Positions 23,964-36,064 of a stretch of 64,000 nt of DNA are shown here, one piece after another. The stretch lies in assembly GCF_036588685.1 (NCBI RefSeq), contig NC_086374.1, positions 68,756,457-68,820,456 of the forward strand, read 5' to 3'. Source of the DNA: Mytilus trossulus. Lineage: Eukaryota > Mollusca > Bivalvia > Mytilida > Mytilidae. The notes under the pieces were generated by a model. It was not told the DNA's origin, searched no databases, and saw only the letters and a list, made by a program, of their open reading frames with translations. The translations under genes and the position numbers were made by a program. Each line of letters starts with the position of its first letter. The stretch's first letter is position 1.

Positions 23964-24289
23964 CATGGGAAAACATATGACGACGTATACGTTTGTTCTT
24001 TTAATGAGCTTTTATCACTATTATTAACATATTTTTTTGTAATAATATATTGGTCTATAATTTATTTATCTAACTGATCTTCATGAAAGAAAATGTCTAA
24101 AAAACATATTTAACAAATGTTGTCTTTGTAGTCTACAATCGGAGAAGTTCTGGAATATTTTATAAATATAAATAGCCATGCCGTTATTCTTTTGATTTCC
24201 CTTGCATTAAAGAGATTGATGTTCCATTATTGTCTTATATCTGATTTGATAGGTTTTCAGAAGAGTTCATATATTTAGGGGAAATGAGT
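23964..24289 (+). other. 3' flank of receptor copy 4
   Basis: A+T-rich, with a weak match to the flank of copy 1 ('catatttaacaaatgttgtctttgtagtctacaatcgg' against 3530-3565). No gene is seen. Confidence 0.4.
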
Positions 24290-24610
24290 ATCGATGCGTT
24301 TAGCTAGTCTCATAGAACAATATAATTTTCTGAAAGTATTTAGCACCTTATTGAAAATATTACCAAATGTAAAAAGAAAAATCACAAATTATACTGAACT
24401 CCGAGGAAAATGCAAACGGAAAGACCCTAATCAAATGGCATATGATAAAACACATAAAATGAATGGACAACAACTGTCATATTAATGACTTGGTACATAC
24501 ATTATCAAATGTTGAAAATTGTGGATAGAACCTGGTGTTATTACGCTAAACCTCTCACGTGTATGACAGTCGCATCAAATTTCATTATATTTTCATGGGT
24601 ATGTGAACAA
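24290..24610 (+). repeat. Bivalve interspersed repeat fragments
   Basis: Contains 'atcaaatggcatatgataaa', 'gaatggacaacaactgtcat' and 'tgacttggtacatacatt', modules also at 51930-52020 and, reversed, at 25780-25960 and 56500-56580. Open frames here are repeat-derived. Confidence 0.5.
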
Positions 24611-24624
24611 ACAGACATAATTTT

Positions 24625-25190
24625 TCAATCAGTTTTATTGAAGTCTGGAGCTGGCATGTCAGTTAACTGCTAGTAGTCTGTTGTTATTTATGAATAATTG
24701 TCATTTTGTTTATTTTCTTTGGTTACATCTTCTGACATCAGACTCGGACTTCCCTTGAATTGAATTTTAAATGTACGTACTGTTATGCGTTTACTTTTCT
24801 ACATTGCCTAGATGTATAGGGGGAGGGTTGAGATCTCATTAACATGTTTAACCCCGCCGCATTGTCCCAAGTCAGGAGCCTCTGGTCTTTGTTCGTCTTG
24901 TATTATCTTAATTTTAGTTTCTTGTGTACAATTTGGAAGAGGGACGAAAGATACCAAAGGGTCAGTCAAACTCGTAAATCTAAAACAAACTGACAACGTC
25001 ATGGAAATTAGTATGGCGTTCATTATCACTGAACTATATATTTGTTTAGGGGTCAGCTGAAGGACGCCTCCGGGTGCGGGAATTTCTCGTTACATGGAAG
25101 ACCTGTTGGTGACCTTATGTTGTGGTTTTTTCTATGGCCTGGTTGTTGTCTCTTTGATACATTCCCAATTTCCATTCTCAATTTTATAAT
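24625..25190 (+). mobile_element. 5'-truncated Penelope-like tail
   Basis: Aligns with 20810-21300 from 'gaagtctggagctggcatgt' to 'ccattctcaatttta'. It contains no coding part. A 63-bp piece of another repeat interrupts it at 24939-25001. Confidence 0.65.
24939..25001 (-). repeat. Short nested SINE fragment with target duplication
   Basis: Inserted into the Penelope tail. The uninterrupted tail at about 21110 reads 'aatttggaaattag'; here TGGAA occurs on both sides (24934-24938 and 25002-25006). The insert matches the minus-strand 'gggacgaaagatacc' end of the SINE-like module of 6240-6450. Confidence 0.65.
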
Positions 25191-28100
25191 AGAAAAAAAT
25201 GTCATACTAGAGATAAAGCAATCATTTAAAATACATCATGTTATATATATATATATGTTTTAGTTTTATTTTATTACCACATTCCAGAAAACATTGCATT
25301 TTCATGTTCTTATTGAAAGAGCAATACACGGACAAAAAAAACCCACGAAACTTTGCATTCAATGAATATGAGATGTACGTATTGCAGACACTCTCTTAAG
25401 TAGACGATAATACACATGAGTACAAAGATACGAACCTTAGTAGATTATACATTACATGCTTATCATAAAGAAGTATAATTCGACTATTATCATAAATATC
25501 AAAAGTTCAAAAGACACTTTCTTTAATTTAAAAATCTTGATGCGGTTTACATTTTACATACATTTAACAAAATTCATTTTGAGTTCGGTGAAGCAGTTGT
25601 TATTTTGGCAACAAATTCCATAGTTTACTACAGAGAGCTGAATTTTAGCTTTAAAGCTTTAAAGTCTTGTATCGATTGGACCTATATAAAAATAAATCTT
25701 TTATTGACATTTTCGTTTTCTCCATTTAATTGAAATGTCCTTTTACTTTTATTTGAAACGGTAATTATTTAATATAATCTAGCATTGTACTTACCGACTT
25801 TCATTTTAATCTTTATTTTGACTATGGAGAGACACTTTCGCACTTCACCCGTGTCTTTATTGTTGTACCTAGTCAGGAATATGGTTCGTTTGATGTGTTT
25901 GAGTTTTTGATTTTGCCATTTGATTGGGAGCTTTCCGTTTGAATTACCCTCGGAGCTCAATATTTTTGTGATTTTACTTTTTACATCTGTTGTATCTTAA
26001 AAAAAGCAAATACTTTATTCTTTTAGAATATATTATCTCTAAGAATATTTCATAACTTCTAAAGAAATAAGTTAAAATTATTGGCAACAGTGAATGAAAG
26101 GAAGTTCTATTTCCTAGTACCAGATGTTTTTTTTTACCAATATCATGTCACGACATGCCAATCACGACTTACGCTTTCGACATAGCCAAATTTCGGTTCG
26201 TATATAAACTTTCTATATACGCTTCGAGATCAAAATGTCAATCACATGAATCAGTATATCTTCAACTGGATTGAGTGTAAAGAAGTCATCATAGAAAATG
26301 TTATAAAAGCATAACCATATTCAATCAAGATATATTGACAAATTGTAGTACGTTTGTTTGAGATATCATGTACCGAAATGTCAAATGTATTCACATATAC
26401 AGGTTTCGTTTCATTTATTTACACCCGTGGATAGACTTGTTTTTTTTTAAATACCAATGCATCGTTATATGAAACTATGTTTATTTTGATTGCGATGATA
26501 AAGAGTTATCACTTTGATGAAATTACCAATGATGTTCCTGGACATTTGCATATGTTATAGAGAATAACACAAGGGAAATTATATTTTGATGAAATAGTTG
26601 ATGATGTCAACATTTGAATTTGTACTTTAGGTTGCATTTCTGTAAATATTGTCAATGCATTTTTCCATTGGAAATCCCTTTACGACTAAAACTGTACCAC
26701 TTTTACTAAGAAATTTTGAAAAATAATCATATCCTAGAATGGAAAGTTCATTTGCACTACTATTTTTTTCAAAGGCCAAAATATGGGGCTGTGCGGCATA
26801 TTTTCAACGTTTACATCCCCCGAACTTCTAAGAGTTTAAACTAACACTAAATTTCTTAACTACCCCTACTTCGACTGTAGGGTTACCACATATTTCAATA
26901 TAAACAATATTTACATGCTTATTTACTGGTAACATTCCCAAGTTTTGTTGCTAAGAGATGCAACCTACAGATCAAAACTGGGAACCAGTATTTTAACAAA
27001 ATTAATCGTCTATGAATATTCTAAATCTCCCCAAAAGAAGTGTGGTTTGAGGAACAGCTGTATTTACAAAGTGCAACCTATAAGCTTTTTTGGCGACATA
27101 GATTTGTTCAAATGATGAAAAGAATACTCACGGTTATCTTGAGAAGGTGAAATGAATTTTCGTACCGGAGAACTAGTTGTATAAAAAGCAGTTATCAACA
27201 GAATCGTGTGGCTTATTACTAGAAATCGATTTCCCTCGAAAACAAATTTCAGAAATTAATTAAAGGGCTTTGTTTGCAATTTGAACTTGTGTAATATAGA
27301 CATTGCAATTTTCAATATAAACTCCGTCGTGTGAGGTTTCGTGAAAAATCGAATTATATGATCTTGCGTTATTTTTTATTTAATCAACTATCGTTTTTTC
27401 TTTAGAATTTGAGCGTATTTTTAAATGTGTACCATGCACCCATTCTTTAAAACAAATATGTGAGTAACACATGTTGATTTTCCTTTGTCGAAAAACAGGG
27501 TAAAAACTTAAAAAACTTATTAGGGACTACCAAGATACCCCATGGGGTCCGCAACTTTTGAAAGACACAAAATATATAGAAAATTTAAACCAACGGTTGA
27601 CAAAGTTCCTGACTTCGGGAAGGTATTTTTGAAATTAATTTGTTTGTGGAAAACAAAATTCAGTTATAGATGATTGCGAAATTTATTCTGTATTAGTTTT
27701 ATTATCATTTATTCAATTCCAAAGCTAGGAAGTATGTTTCTTATGTTTATTGATCACATGAACTGTTAGCCTTGATACAGTCGAGTTTTTCACATTGAGA
27801 CTCACCTATCTTATACATGTTATCTCACAAATATTTAATCACTATTCAAACTGTGAATAAACAAAATGTCAGTTCGTGCAAAAGATTTAAAATGGTTTAT
27901 TCCTAAATTTGGTCTATCGCAGTTCTCGACAAGCACTTGTTTAGATCATCGACAAACTTGAATTATATTTACTTATAGTATGTGATTGACTTCCTTATGT
28001 GTTTTGTGACCTCCTAATAAATTCTTTTCATTTTGTTCAATTTATGTAAATACTTGGAATACGGTGGGATTTTGAAAACTATAAATGAATCTGCCCGAGT

Positions 28101-30027
28101 CACACCACTCAGAGTAGGAAGTTTAACATCCGAATTAAAAAGACCCATTAGATTTGAACCCAGAATAAATATCCATGATAACTCAAATGCCAATTATTAT
28201 CCTGAATATAAGTGCATTAGCTAATCATTAACTTTTTCTTCCGCAAAACAAATCCTTTTTAATGTGGTTATCATCTATAAGGTATTCTGAACCCTAGTTT
28301 GAGTTTTTTTTTAATAAACCTTGAAATTTTCAAAATACGCAGGGTTATCTCCGCAGGAAAAGATAATCTCAGCTGTATTCCGCCTTTTCGAATTCGTATT
28401 TTGGTCTTATTTGCATTTTTTTTAGCGTCACTCATGAGTCATTTGTAGACGAAACGGAGAACAGGTGTGAATTCTTATATCTTTGATGATTTGACATAAC
28501 CAAACATTTCATAAAGGATGTCAGGTTTTCATAAAAATGTCTGCAAACAAGAAATTTTTCAAAACGAAGTTTTCCTGGAAGAATATTTGGATTGTTTGCA
28601 TTAACGTTATGAAATCTTTACAACTTGAGATGTTTTATGAGACTAAAATATTTATCAGTATATAAGAACGAAGCTTGTGCAATACTGCAAAACCTTCTTA
28701 AATGTTGCAAAACACAGGGTTACACTTTACATGAACTTTCAATTTCTCTATACCATATCTACCTTGTAAACAAACCCAGCTTCATTAACGAGCATGGGAA
28801 CAATTGAAAGCATCCAAAAAACAAAATATGACGATATGAAAGATGAAATTGATGCATCCGCATTATAAACCAAATTGAATGTTTATATGTGCTTGAAATA
28901 TCCAGTTTGCATAAATTGGAATTGTAATTTGATAAAAAGTAAACTAGATTCATTTGTAAGCTGAATTCACTTTGGATTTACAACTAAAACTCAACAGTGC
29001 TTTTAACTGACTTGTGTAAGAATCTACACACAATTACATGTTTGAGGTAAAGGTACTTTAACCTTATTATTATATTAATATAATCACAACTAGTATTTTA
29101 TCAATCTCAGTACAATATCGGTCTAGTTATTTGCCCAAATCTGCAAATTTGTAACTGATTTGCAATTTAAAGATAAGATATTTATATAAAAAAATGGTAA
29201 ATTATTGTATTATTGAAAATATTTTAACAGATATCAATTTTTTTTTTTATAATTATTTTATTATATACCATTTGAGGGGAGATAAATCTTTTATTAAAAA
29301 CTATATACTGGATTGATAGGGAGATTTTTAATGTTAACTTGTAGCAAAAAACAAGTTTGGTGACACCAATTTTTATTTTTATTTTCTTAAAACATATTTC
29401 AATATCTTCTTACAACTTTTTTTAAAATTCTATCTCATAGAATTTTTTTCATGCACACAAATGTGTTTTTTCCGTGAACAAATTTAGGCAATTTTCAATA
29501 ATTCATAGCTTGGAAAATAACAAGGTGACCCATACTTTTCAGTACATTTTTGAAAAAAGCATAGCAAAATCATCCTTTTGGTAAAGTAAAAGAAAATTCT
29601 ATCTAAAAAAGTACATACTTATGATCTACCTTAAACAGGTGTGATTTGGCAGTGATAGAACCCAGACTTTTGCCTCTATAACATAAAACACTCTAGAGTA
29701 ATAACATTATTTAACTCGAAATTAAAAAGTTGATGCAATCAAAAGAGTACATATATGGATAAAAACCGCTTCATCTGCTAGACAAACAATGTAATACATA
29801 GATTATTTATTTTCATCAAAGTGTGACCATCCTCTGCAGTATCTATATAAAAAAAGTCATCAGAACTTTTAGTAAAAGGATGTCTACCATAAACGACTCG
29901 AGACGTGATCAATATAACAGACATATGATATAGACATAAAAAGACAGCATCTAGGAACAAACATCCCACACTGTCAAATAAGCGGTGAGAAGTGTGTTTC
30001 CGCTATTGTTCTATTTAAAATATTTAA
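25191..30027. other. Intergenic DNA and 5' flank of receptor copy 5
   Basis: 25580-25730 matches 9930-10080. 25780-25970 is a reversed interspersed repeat. 26400-26640 and 27100-27160 match distal upstream segments of other units. 29740-29860 ('ccgcttcatctgctagacaaacaat', 'gtgaccatcc') matches 13090-13180 and 50755-50840. The leader motif before this copy is altered ('ccgctattgttc'). No coding region is supported. Confidence 0.45.
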
Positions 30028-31190
30028 ATGTGTTCTTTAACTTTCCTTGTTGTTTTGGTCGCTGTTAATTGTTGTAGTTCGAACATCTACGAAAAGAAGC
30101 GATTGCTAAGACAGAATTTGTCTAGATATCACAACCATGAACTACTTCCAATTCTGGACTCTAATAACCCATTAATTGTAAATGTAAAACTATACGTGAT
30201 GGCACTACAAGGACTTGAGGATAAATCACAAGTTTTAACGGCTTCAGTTTTCTGGTACTTTTCATGGAAAGATGAAATATTCAGATGGGACCATAACATC
30301 GACTATAGGAACATATCAAGACTGACAGTTAAAGCCAGTGATGTATGGGTTCCCGAAACCTATATTGTAAATGATGTAGATCAAACGGTTACATGACATG
30401 GTTTCCAGCAAAAGAATTGCAAACTTCATGTGCGGTCGATGTTTCAAAATATCCTTTTGGTACACAGACATGCGAAATCCGAATGGTAGCCTGGTATCAT
30501 GATAACACAAGCATTGTTTTAATCTCGATTGGGTCAGGAATAGAAATATCGGATGTCCACTTTGTTGCAAATGGTGAATGGGACATTCTCAATTTATCAG
30601 CAAATTCATTCCAGTACAAAGTCAGTTATGCGAAAAATTCGTCCGATTATTCAGGTATTGATTATACTTTAGTTTTGAAAAGACGATCGGCTTACCATTT
30701 GATTACAACAGTATTTCCATTTGTTATTCTAATGGCAATTAATTTGTTGGTTATTGTCATTCCAACAGAATGTGGCGAAAAACTTGGATTCTTTGTGTCA
30801 CAGTTTTTGACAATGATTGTGTTTCTTACCTTGATAGGTCAAAACATGCCTTCCTCATCATTGACGATATCGTACCTCACATTTCTAATCAGTTTGCAAA
30901 TTTTGGTTAGCGGGATGACAATTTTAGTAGTTGCAATAAGTATTTATTTACAAACCCGATGTTTTGAAGGTAGACCTTCGTGTATAGTAAGAATAATTTT
31001 TAGTCCGGTGAGATATATCCAGCAGAAATATCAGAAGAAGACTTTCACACCAGCTCAGGATACAAGACACGATGGCTTTATCACATGGCTTGACGTTGAC
31101 AAAAAACTTAACTGTGGTTGGAATATTTTACTTTTAGTAAATGTGATAGTTACTTTTTCCGTATTTGTATTTGTGATTTATTCATCATAA
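30028..31190 (+). pseudogene. Cys-loop ligand-gated ion channel, copy 5, 52-bp deletion
   Basis: The 5' part (30028 to about 30380) encodes the signal peptide, loop D and WVPE. Then 52 bp present in copy 3 (between 'gatgt' and 'agatcaaacgg') are missing, which shifts the frame and ends translation at 30394-30396. The 3' part from 30393 is fully open in another frame: Cys-loop, loop B, M1, GEK, M2 with 9' Leu, M3 and M4, ending with two extra serines. Loop C is DYSGIDY, with no cysteine at all. No other lesion is visible, so the deletion is recent, polymorphic or an assembly error. Confidence 0.88.
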
Positions 31191-31663
31191 AAATTGACCG
31201 ATATGATGACTCGAACATTCGTTCTATGTATTTAGTACTAAGTGCTCACAACAGTTATTATTTTGAAAAGTCAGCAGATCCTTGATATTGTTATTTTTTG
31301 TTTAAAATTGACTGATGTTGCCTATTCAACTTTTATGCATGCTATCATATTTGTCTTTTTAACTTTTATAAGGTATATTGCTTTTGAATAAAAGACTATT
31401 ATTATCACAGTACAAATTGATACACATAACTTATCAAACGATTGTTATCCTTTTATGCCGAAATTGGAGCACATTTTTAATTAATAGTTCAGATTGGAAA
31501 TGGGGAATCTGTCAGAGAGACAACAGCTCGACCAAAGAACATGAAAAAGACGAAGTCCATCAATGGGTCTTCAATACAGCGAGAAAAGCCCGCACCCAGA
31601 GGTTTTTTGTTTGTTCCCAAACAAAAATGTGTATTTCAAAATAAATACACAAACCAAAATTAA
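31191..31663. other. 3' flank of copy 5 with a reversed Penelope-type tail fragment
   Basis: 31490-31610 is a minus-oriented tail fragment ('ggaaatggggaatctgtcag', 'aaagcccgcacccagagg'), as at 18270-18400. The rest is A+T-rich flank. Confidence 0.5.
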
Positions 31664-32013
31664 CCAGATGCTCCACAAGGCGTAGCTTTATACGACCGCA
31701 GAGGTTGAACCCTTAACGGTTGGGGCAAGTATGGACACAACATTCAAGCTGGATACAGCTCTAAATTTGGATTGTGATTAAATCGTTGATACAGCATAGA
31801 TTTCTGATACAGAATGAATGTGTTCTAATGAACTTAAAATTTTTGTTTTCTCTTAGAGCAATTCACTATGCTGTTGAATATTAAATATTAAGATGTAAAA
31901 AAACTGCTTGTTATCACTGGATGGTAAAGATATTTTAATTTATCAGTTGGTAGTAAAAAGTGAATATACATTGTAAATTGTATATAACAAAGATTTAAGT
32001 TGATTCTAGACAA

Positions 32014-32215
32014 AGAAAGATAACTCCAATTAAAAAAATTCTTGCAATTGCACAATATTGTGCAATTAGATATTTCTTGCTTACTATTCTGGACAAAGAA
32101 AGATAACTCTAATTAAAAAAAAAATTTGCTATTTCACAATATTGTGCAATTAGATATTTCTTGCCATTGCGCAATACTGTGCAATTGAAAAGACTTGCTA
32201 TTGCACAATACTTAA
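32014..32215. repeat. Palindrome-bearing short tandem repeats
   Basis: Two and a half copies of a unit starting 'gacaaagaaagataactc', each with a palindrome. The one at 32046-32067 is a perfect 22-bp palindrome beginning AATTGCACAAT; the others are imperfect. Confidence 0.65.
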
Positions 32216-32229
32216 TATAATAATTTTAG

Positions 32230-32760
32230 ATCCTGATTTGGACCAACTTGAAAACTGGGCCCATAATCAAAAATCTAAGTACATGTTTGGATTCAGCATA
32301 TCAAAGAACCCCAAGATTTCAATTTTTGTTAAAATCAAACTAAGTTTAATTACAGACCCTTTGGACTTTAATGTAGACCAATTTGAAAACAGGACCAAAA
32401 ATGAAAAATCTACATACACAGTTAGATTTGACATATCAAAGAACCCCATTTATTCAATTTTTCGTGAAATCAAACAAAGTTAAATTTTGGACCCCGATTT
32501 GGACCAACTTGAAAACTGGGCCAATAATCAAGAATCTAAGTACATTTTTAGATTCAGCATATCAAAGAACCCAACCGATTCATTTTTTGTCAACATCAAA
32601 CTAAGTTTAATTTTGGACCCTTTGGACCTTAATGTAGACCAATTTGAAAACGGGACCAAAAATTAAGAATCTACATACACAGTTAGATTCGGCATATTAA
32701 AGAACCCCAATTATTCAATTTTTGATGAAAATCAAACAAAGTTTAATTTTGGACCCTTTG
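32230..32760 (+). repeat. Tandem array, alternating 126/135-bp monomers
   Basis: The anchor 'catatcaaagaa' occurs at 32297, 32432 and 32558, with a variant at 32693, giving spacings of 135, 126 and 135, so the higher-order unit is about 261 bp. Alternate monomers carry 'gatttggaccaacttg' or 'ggactttaatgtagacc'. Open frames across it come from the repeat. Confidence 0.75.
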
Positions 32761-33060
32761 GGCCCCTTATTCCTTAACTGTTAGTACCAAAACTCCCAAA
32801 ATCAATACCAACCTTCCTTTTATGGTCATAAACCTAGTGTTTATATTTCATTGATTTCTATTAACTTAAACTAAAGTTATTGTACGAAAACCAAGAATAA
32901 TGCTTATTTGGGCCCTTTTTTGGCCCCTAATTCCTAAACTGTTGAAACCAAAATGCCCAAAATCAATCCCAACCTTTCTTTTGTCGTCCTTAACCTTGTG
33001 TTAAAATTTCATAGATTTCTATTCACTTTTATCAAAGTTAGAGTGCGAAAACTAAAAGTA

Positions 33061-33122
33061 TTCGGACGACGACGACGATGACGACGACGACGACGACGAT
33101 GACGACGACGACGACGACGACG
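33061..33122. repeat. GAC/GAT trinucleotide microsatellite
   Basis: Runs of 'gacgac' with occasional 'gatgac' at the 3' side of the element; not coding. Confidence 0.85.
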
Positions 33123-33178
33123 CCAACGTGATAGCAATATACGACGAAATTTTTTTCAAATTTTGCGGTCGTATAAAA

Positions 33179-35960
33179 ATCATACAAGACTTACAAAGAC
33201 AAGAGGCACCTGACTTGGAACAGGCGCAAAATGCAGCGTGCCTTTTATACTTCTTATGTTCTAAACAAAAACAAAGTTATTGTCTTATGTTTGATTTCGA
33301 TATTTAGGGTATAAGAGGAACCCAGATATTTATGGGATTTGAGTACTTGGTTCTATAAAGCTCTCCTCGTAGATCCGTATGTTAGCAGGAACTTTAGAAT
33401 ACACAATTTATGTATTCACACCTACATTTCAGTATTCTCTTTATTTTAGTCAGATAACCTTTTGTAACTTATCTCTTATAGCGAAATGAACAAAGCTATA
33501 CAATATTAAAAAAAATATTCATATATCATTATTGTTATTGTTATTATCATTATCAATATTTGTCTATTCAATTGATATTTTTAAGATTTTGATTTTGCCA
33601 CTTCATTAAGAACTTTCCGTTTTTCGGTGTTCGTTTTTTTTTGTTATTTAATTTTCAAAATCTGCAATACTAGTCATCAAAAGCTTTTTTAAAACCGAGT
33701 TTCAACTCAAATATTAACTCTGCATTTCGAGATGTAACTGCAAATCAGTACACCTTCAATTGGTGTTAGTGTAAAGACGTCATAAAGAGTGAAAATTAAA
33801 AATATAAAAGTATCAAAAATATACTAAATTATGCATGTTAATTTCTGTGTCATTTGGGTGCTTGTGGAGAGTTGTCTCATTGACAATCAAACTACATTTT
33901 CTTTTTTATATGTCTCCAAAATGTAAAGTTAATTGAAAATAGACTGTCGTCATCCGTTTTATGAAACAAAGGAGTGAAAGTGGGCGGAATTTTATAAAAA
34001 AAATTAATAAAACAACTCGTTTAATAATTTCATACGTCCGCAGCGCTTTTCTGGATTAACCTACTCCAGGAACGCTCAAAGCTAAACATTTGAAATTCGA
34101 GGGTTGTATAAGTACCGAAACAGCTATATAACAAAAATACAAAAAAATAGATAGTAAATTCATATAAGGTCAACTTTGCCTGAGGTGTTGAAACCTCAGT
34201 TTCTTTTTAATTTTTAAAATTTATAAACGAACAATTTTAGAAAGGTTTGTTATAAATCATGCCAGTATCGAAGTACTGACTACTAAGCTAATAATACTCT
34301 CGGGGACTGAAAGTTCACCAGCAGAGGTATCGATCCAGTTATTGAAAACAACACGTTAAATAATTCCATGCCTCTGAAGCGCTTCTCTAGATTACCTTCA
34401 TCAGGAAAGCTTAAAGTCAAACATTTGAAATCCGAAATATACGGTTCATGTTTTGTTTATTCACCCCCGTTTCACAGATTAGATCGAGTAAATGCCAATG
34501 CATCTTAACGAAAACGACATTATGTTTATTTCGATCACGGCTATAAAGAGTGATGAGTTTGGTCTGAAACTATCAATATTTGCATGTGTTACGGAGAAAG
34601 CACCAGGGAAATGCAATTCAGAAATTTTTCATGAAAATGTCGACGAAGACCTTATATAATAAATACTTTGAAAAAGGTTCTAGCTGACAAATATTTGTTC
34701 AACTGATGAATAGAATACTCATGGTTATTGTGAACTTTTTAAATCGCATTTTGTAATAAGAAGCGATTGTGTTTGGCGTTTGTATAATTAAGAACTCTTA
34801 ATAAAAATGTATGATGTTAATCAAGGAAAACTATTTACCCCGAGTAAGTACCTGGAATTTCCAGTAGCCTTTATGCACTTTTGTAAAATAGACATTAAAA
34901 TGTCAAATAAAAGTTCCTTTGTTTCATGAAAAAAAATTACATTACATGTTTGATTCATTATATTCATTAATTTAATGAGACCTTTAGAGACAGTGCAAAT
35001 GTTCTGTCAGCATATACATTGCAGTTGACGATCCAGAGGATAACTTTTGGAGTTATGCACACATAAAATCATAACTGAATGGTCATGAGAAAGTTCAGCA
35101 GAGTATACTAGGCAGGCTATTGTGAGCCATTGTTGACAGACAAGTTATGCATAAAGGGGACGAGACGACCCATATAGTGTTCAATATCTAAGACATGTCT
35201 CGCATTTTCAGGGTAAACATATTGAGATTGATATCTACGTGTCGTCATTTGGTGCCTGGGGGTGCTTTGCGTCATTGGCAATCATACCAAATCTTCTTAT
35301 TTTTATATATTAATGCATATTTAAAAAAAATAAATAAAATTGTTGAATATAGTACGAAACCGATTTAAGATTGTGTCCGGCTGGTCGACTACTAGTTCAG
35401 GTCTTTGAGTGAGATTAAGATTATGATCGGGTCAGCAACAGCCGGTCGATAATGTTTGAGATTGGGATCGAGGACTTTCCAATAAAGTTGATACTAATTA
35501 AGAATGCTTGAGGGAAAATCAATCCATCGAGTATAATGTATTACAATATAATTACAATATCTTTGAAGGTCATGATCAAGCTTAGTTATTTTGTCGAAAT
35601 CAATGTTAAAACGACCATTTCAGGCATATATATTTTTTTTAAAGTTTATGATTTTAGATGTCATAGTGAAACTATCACGAACATTAAATTTCTGATTTGA
35701 AGCGTAAAAATTATATTTCTACATTCATTTTCGATGAAAACGACTCAAATTGTCGAAAGATAAAATAGTATTACATTTTCGTTCTTTTAAAGACTAGATA
35801 GTGGTACATTATCCTCTTCTCTTCATTTACAAATAATCAAAGTTATTAAATCAATCCACTTCAATGGACATTGTCATCAATTGAATTTTATTTTATATTT
35901 ACATGCCACGTTATCATGATATTATACATGTATATACTAAAGAGCTAATTACTAATATAA
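33179..35960. other. Receptor-array flank without a receptor gene
   Basis: 33230-33440 continues the copy 5 downstream flank. 33835-33905 is a SINE-like end. 34440-34960 matches distal upstream DNA of receptor units, but no receptor follows. 34980-35900 matches 53310-54040 (for example 'tgagattgggatcgaggactttcca'), the downstream flank shared by both failed-axon copies. Confidence 0.5.
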
Positions 35961-36064
35961 TCATTTAATTGCCTCTTTTGTATTTCCATGCGTGATACAT
36001 TCGTCCCAGTCAGGCCAAAATGTCTCCTTCATTCTTTGACAATAATCACACAAGTTTCTATATT
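35961..36064 (-). CDS. FAXC-like gene exon 6 (last)
   Basis: Acceptor ATTTTCAG, 104 nt to TGA. Encodes YRNLCDYCQRMKETFWPDWD and the C-terminus TKEAIK. Its paralogue is at 54340-54443. Confidence 0.87.

Larger units (their letters stand above)
31664..33178 (+). mobile_element. Bivalve repeat element with 126/135-bp tandem monomers and GAC microsatellite
   Basis: The ends carry inverted 14-bp sequences: TTTATACGACCGCA (31687-31700) and its exact reverse complement (33164-33177). Inside, in order, are a hairpin-rich part (32014-32215), a tandem array (32230-32760), a unique part and a GAC-type microsatellite (33061-33122). The architecture (short inverted ends, central array, terminal microsatellite) recalls bivalve pearl/HINE-type elements; that class assignment is inference. 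It interrupts the 3' flank of receptor copy 5 (compare 14640-14960 with 33230-33440). Confidence 0.65.

Noticed and set aside
30376-30396. The missing 52 bp in copy 5 as a spliced intron (the segment in copy 3 starts near GTAAGG and ends near GTCAG)
   Set aside because: In copy 5 the GT and AG bases remain at the junction, the frame is lost, and the segment is coding in copies 1-4. It is a genomic deletion.
32238-32604. Overlapping 73-81 residue frames with repeated peptides
   Set aside because: They are translations of the 126/135-bp tandem repeat; frames break between monomers.
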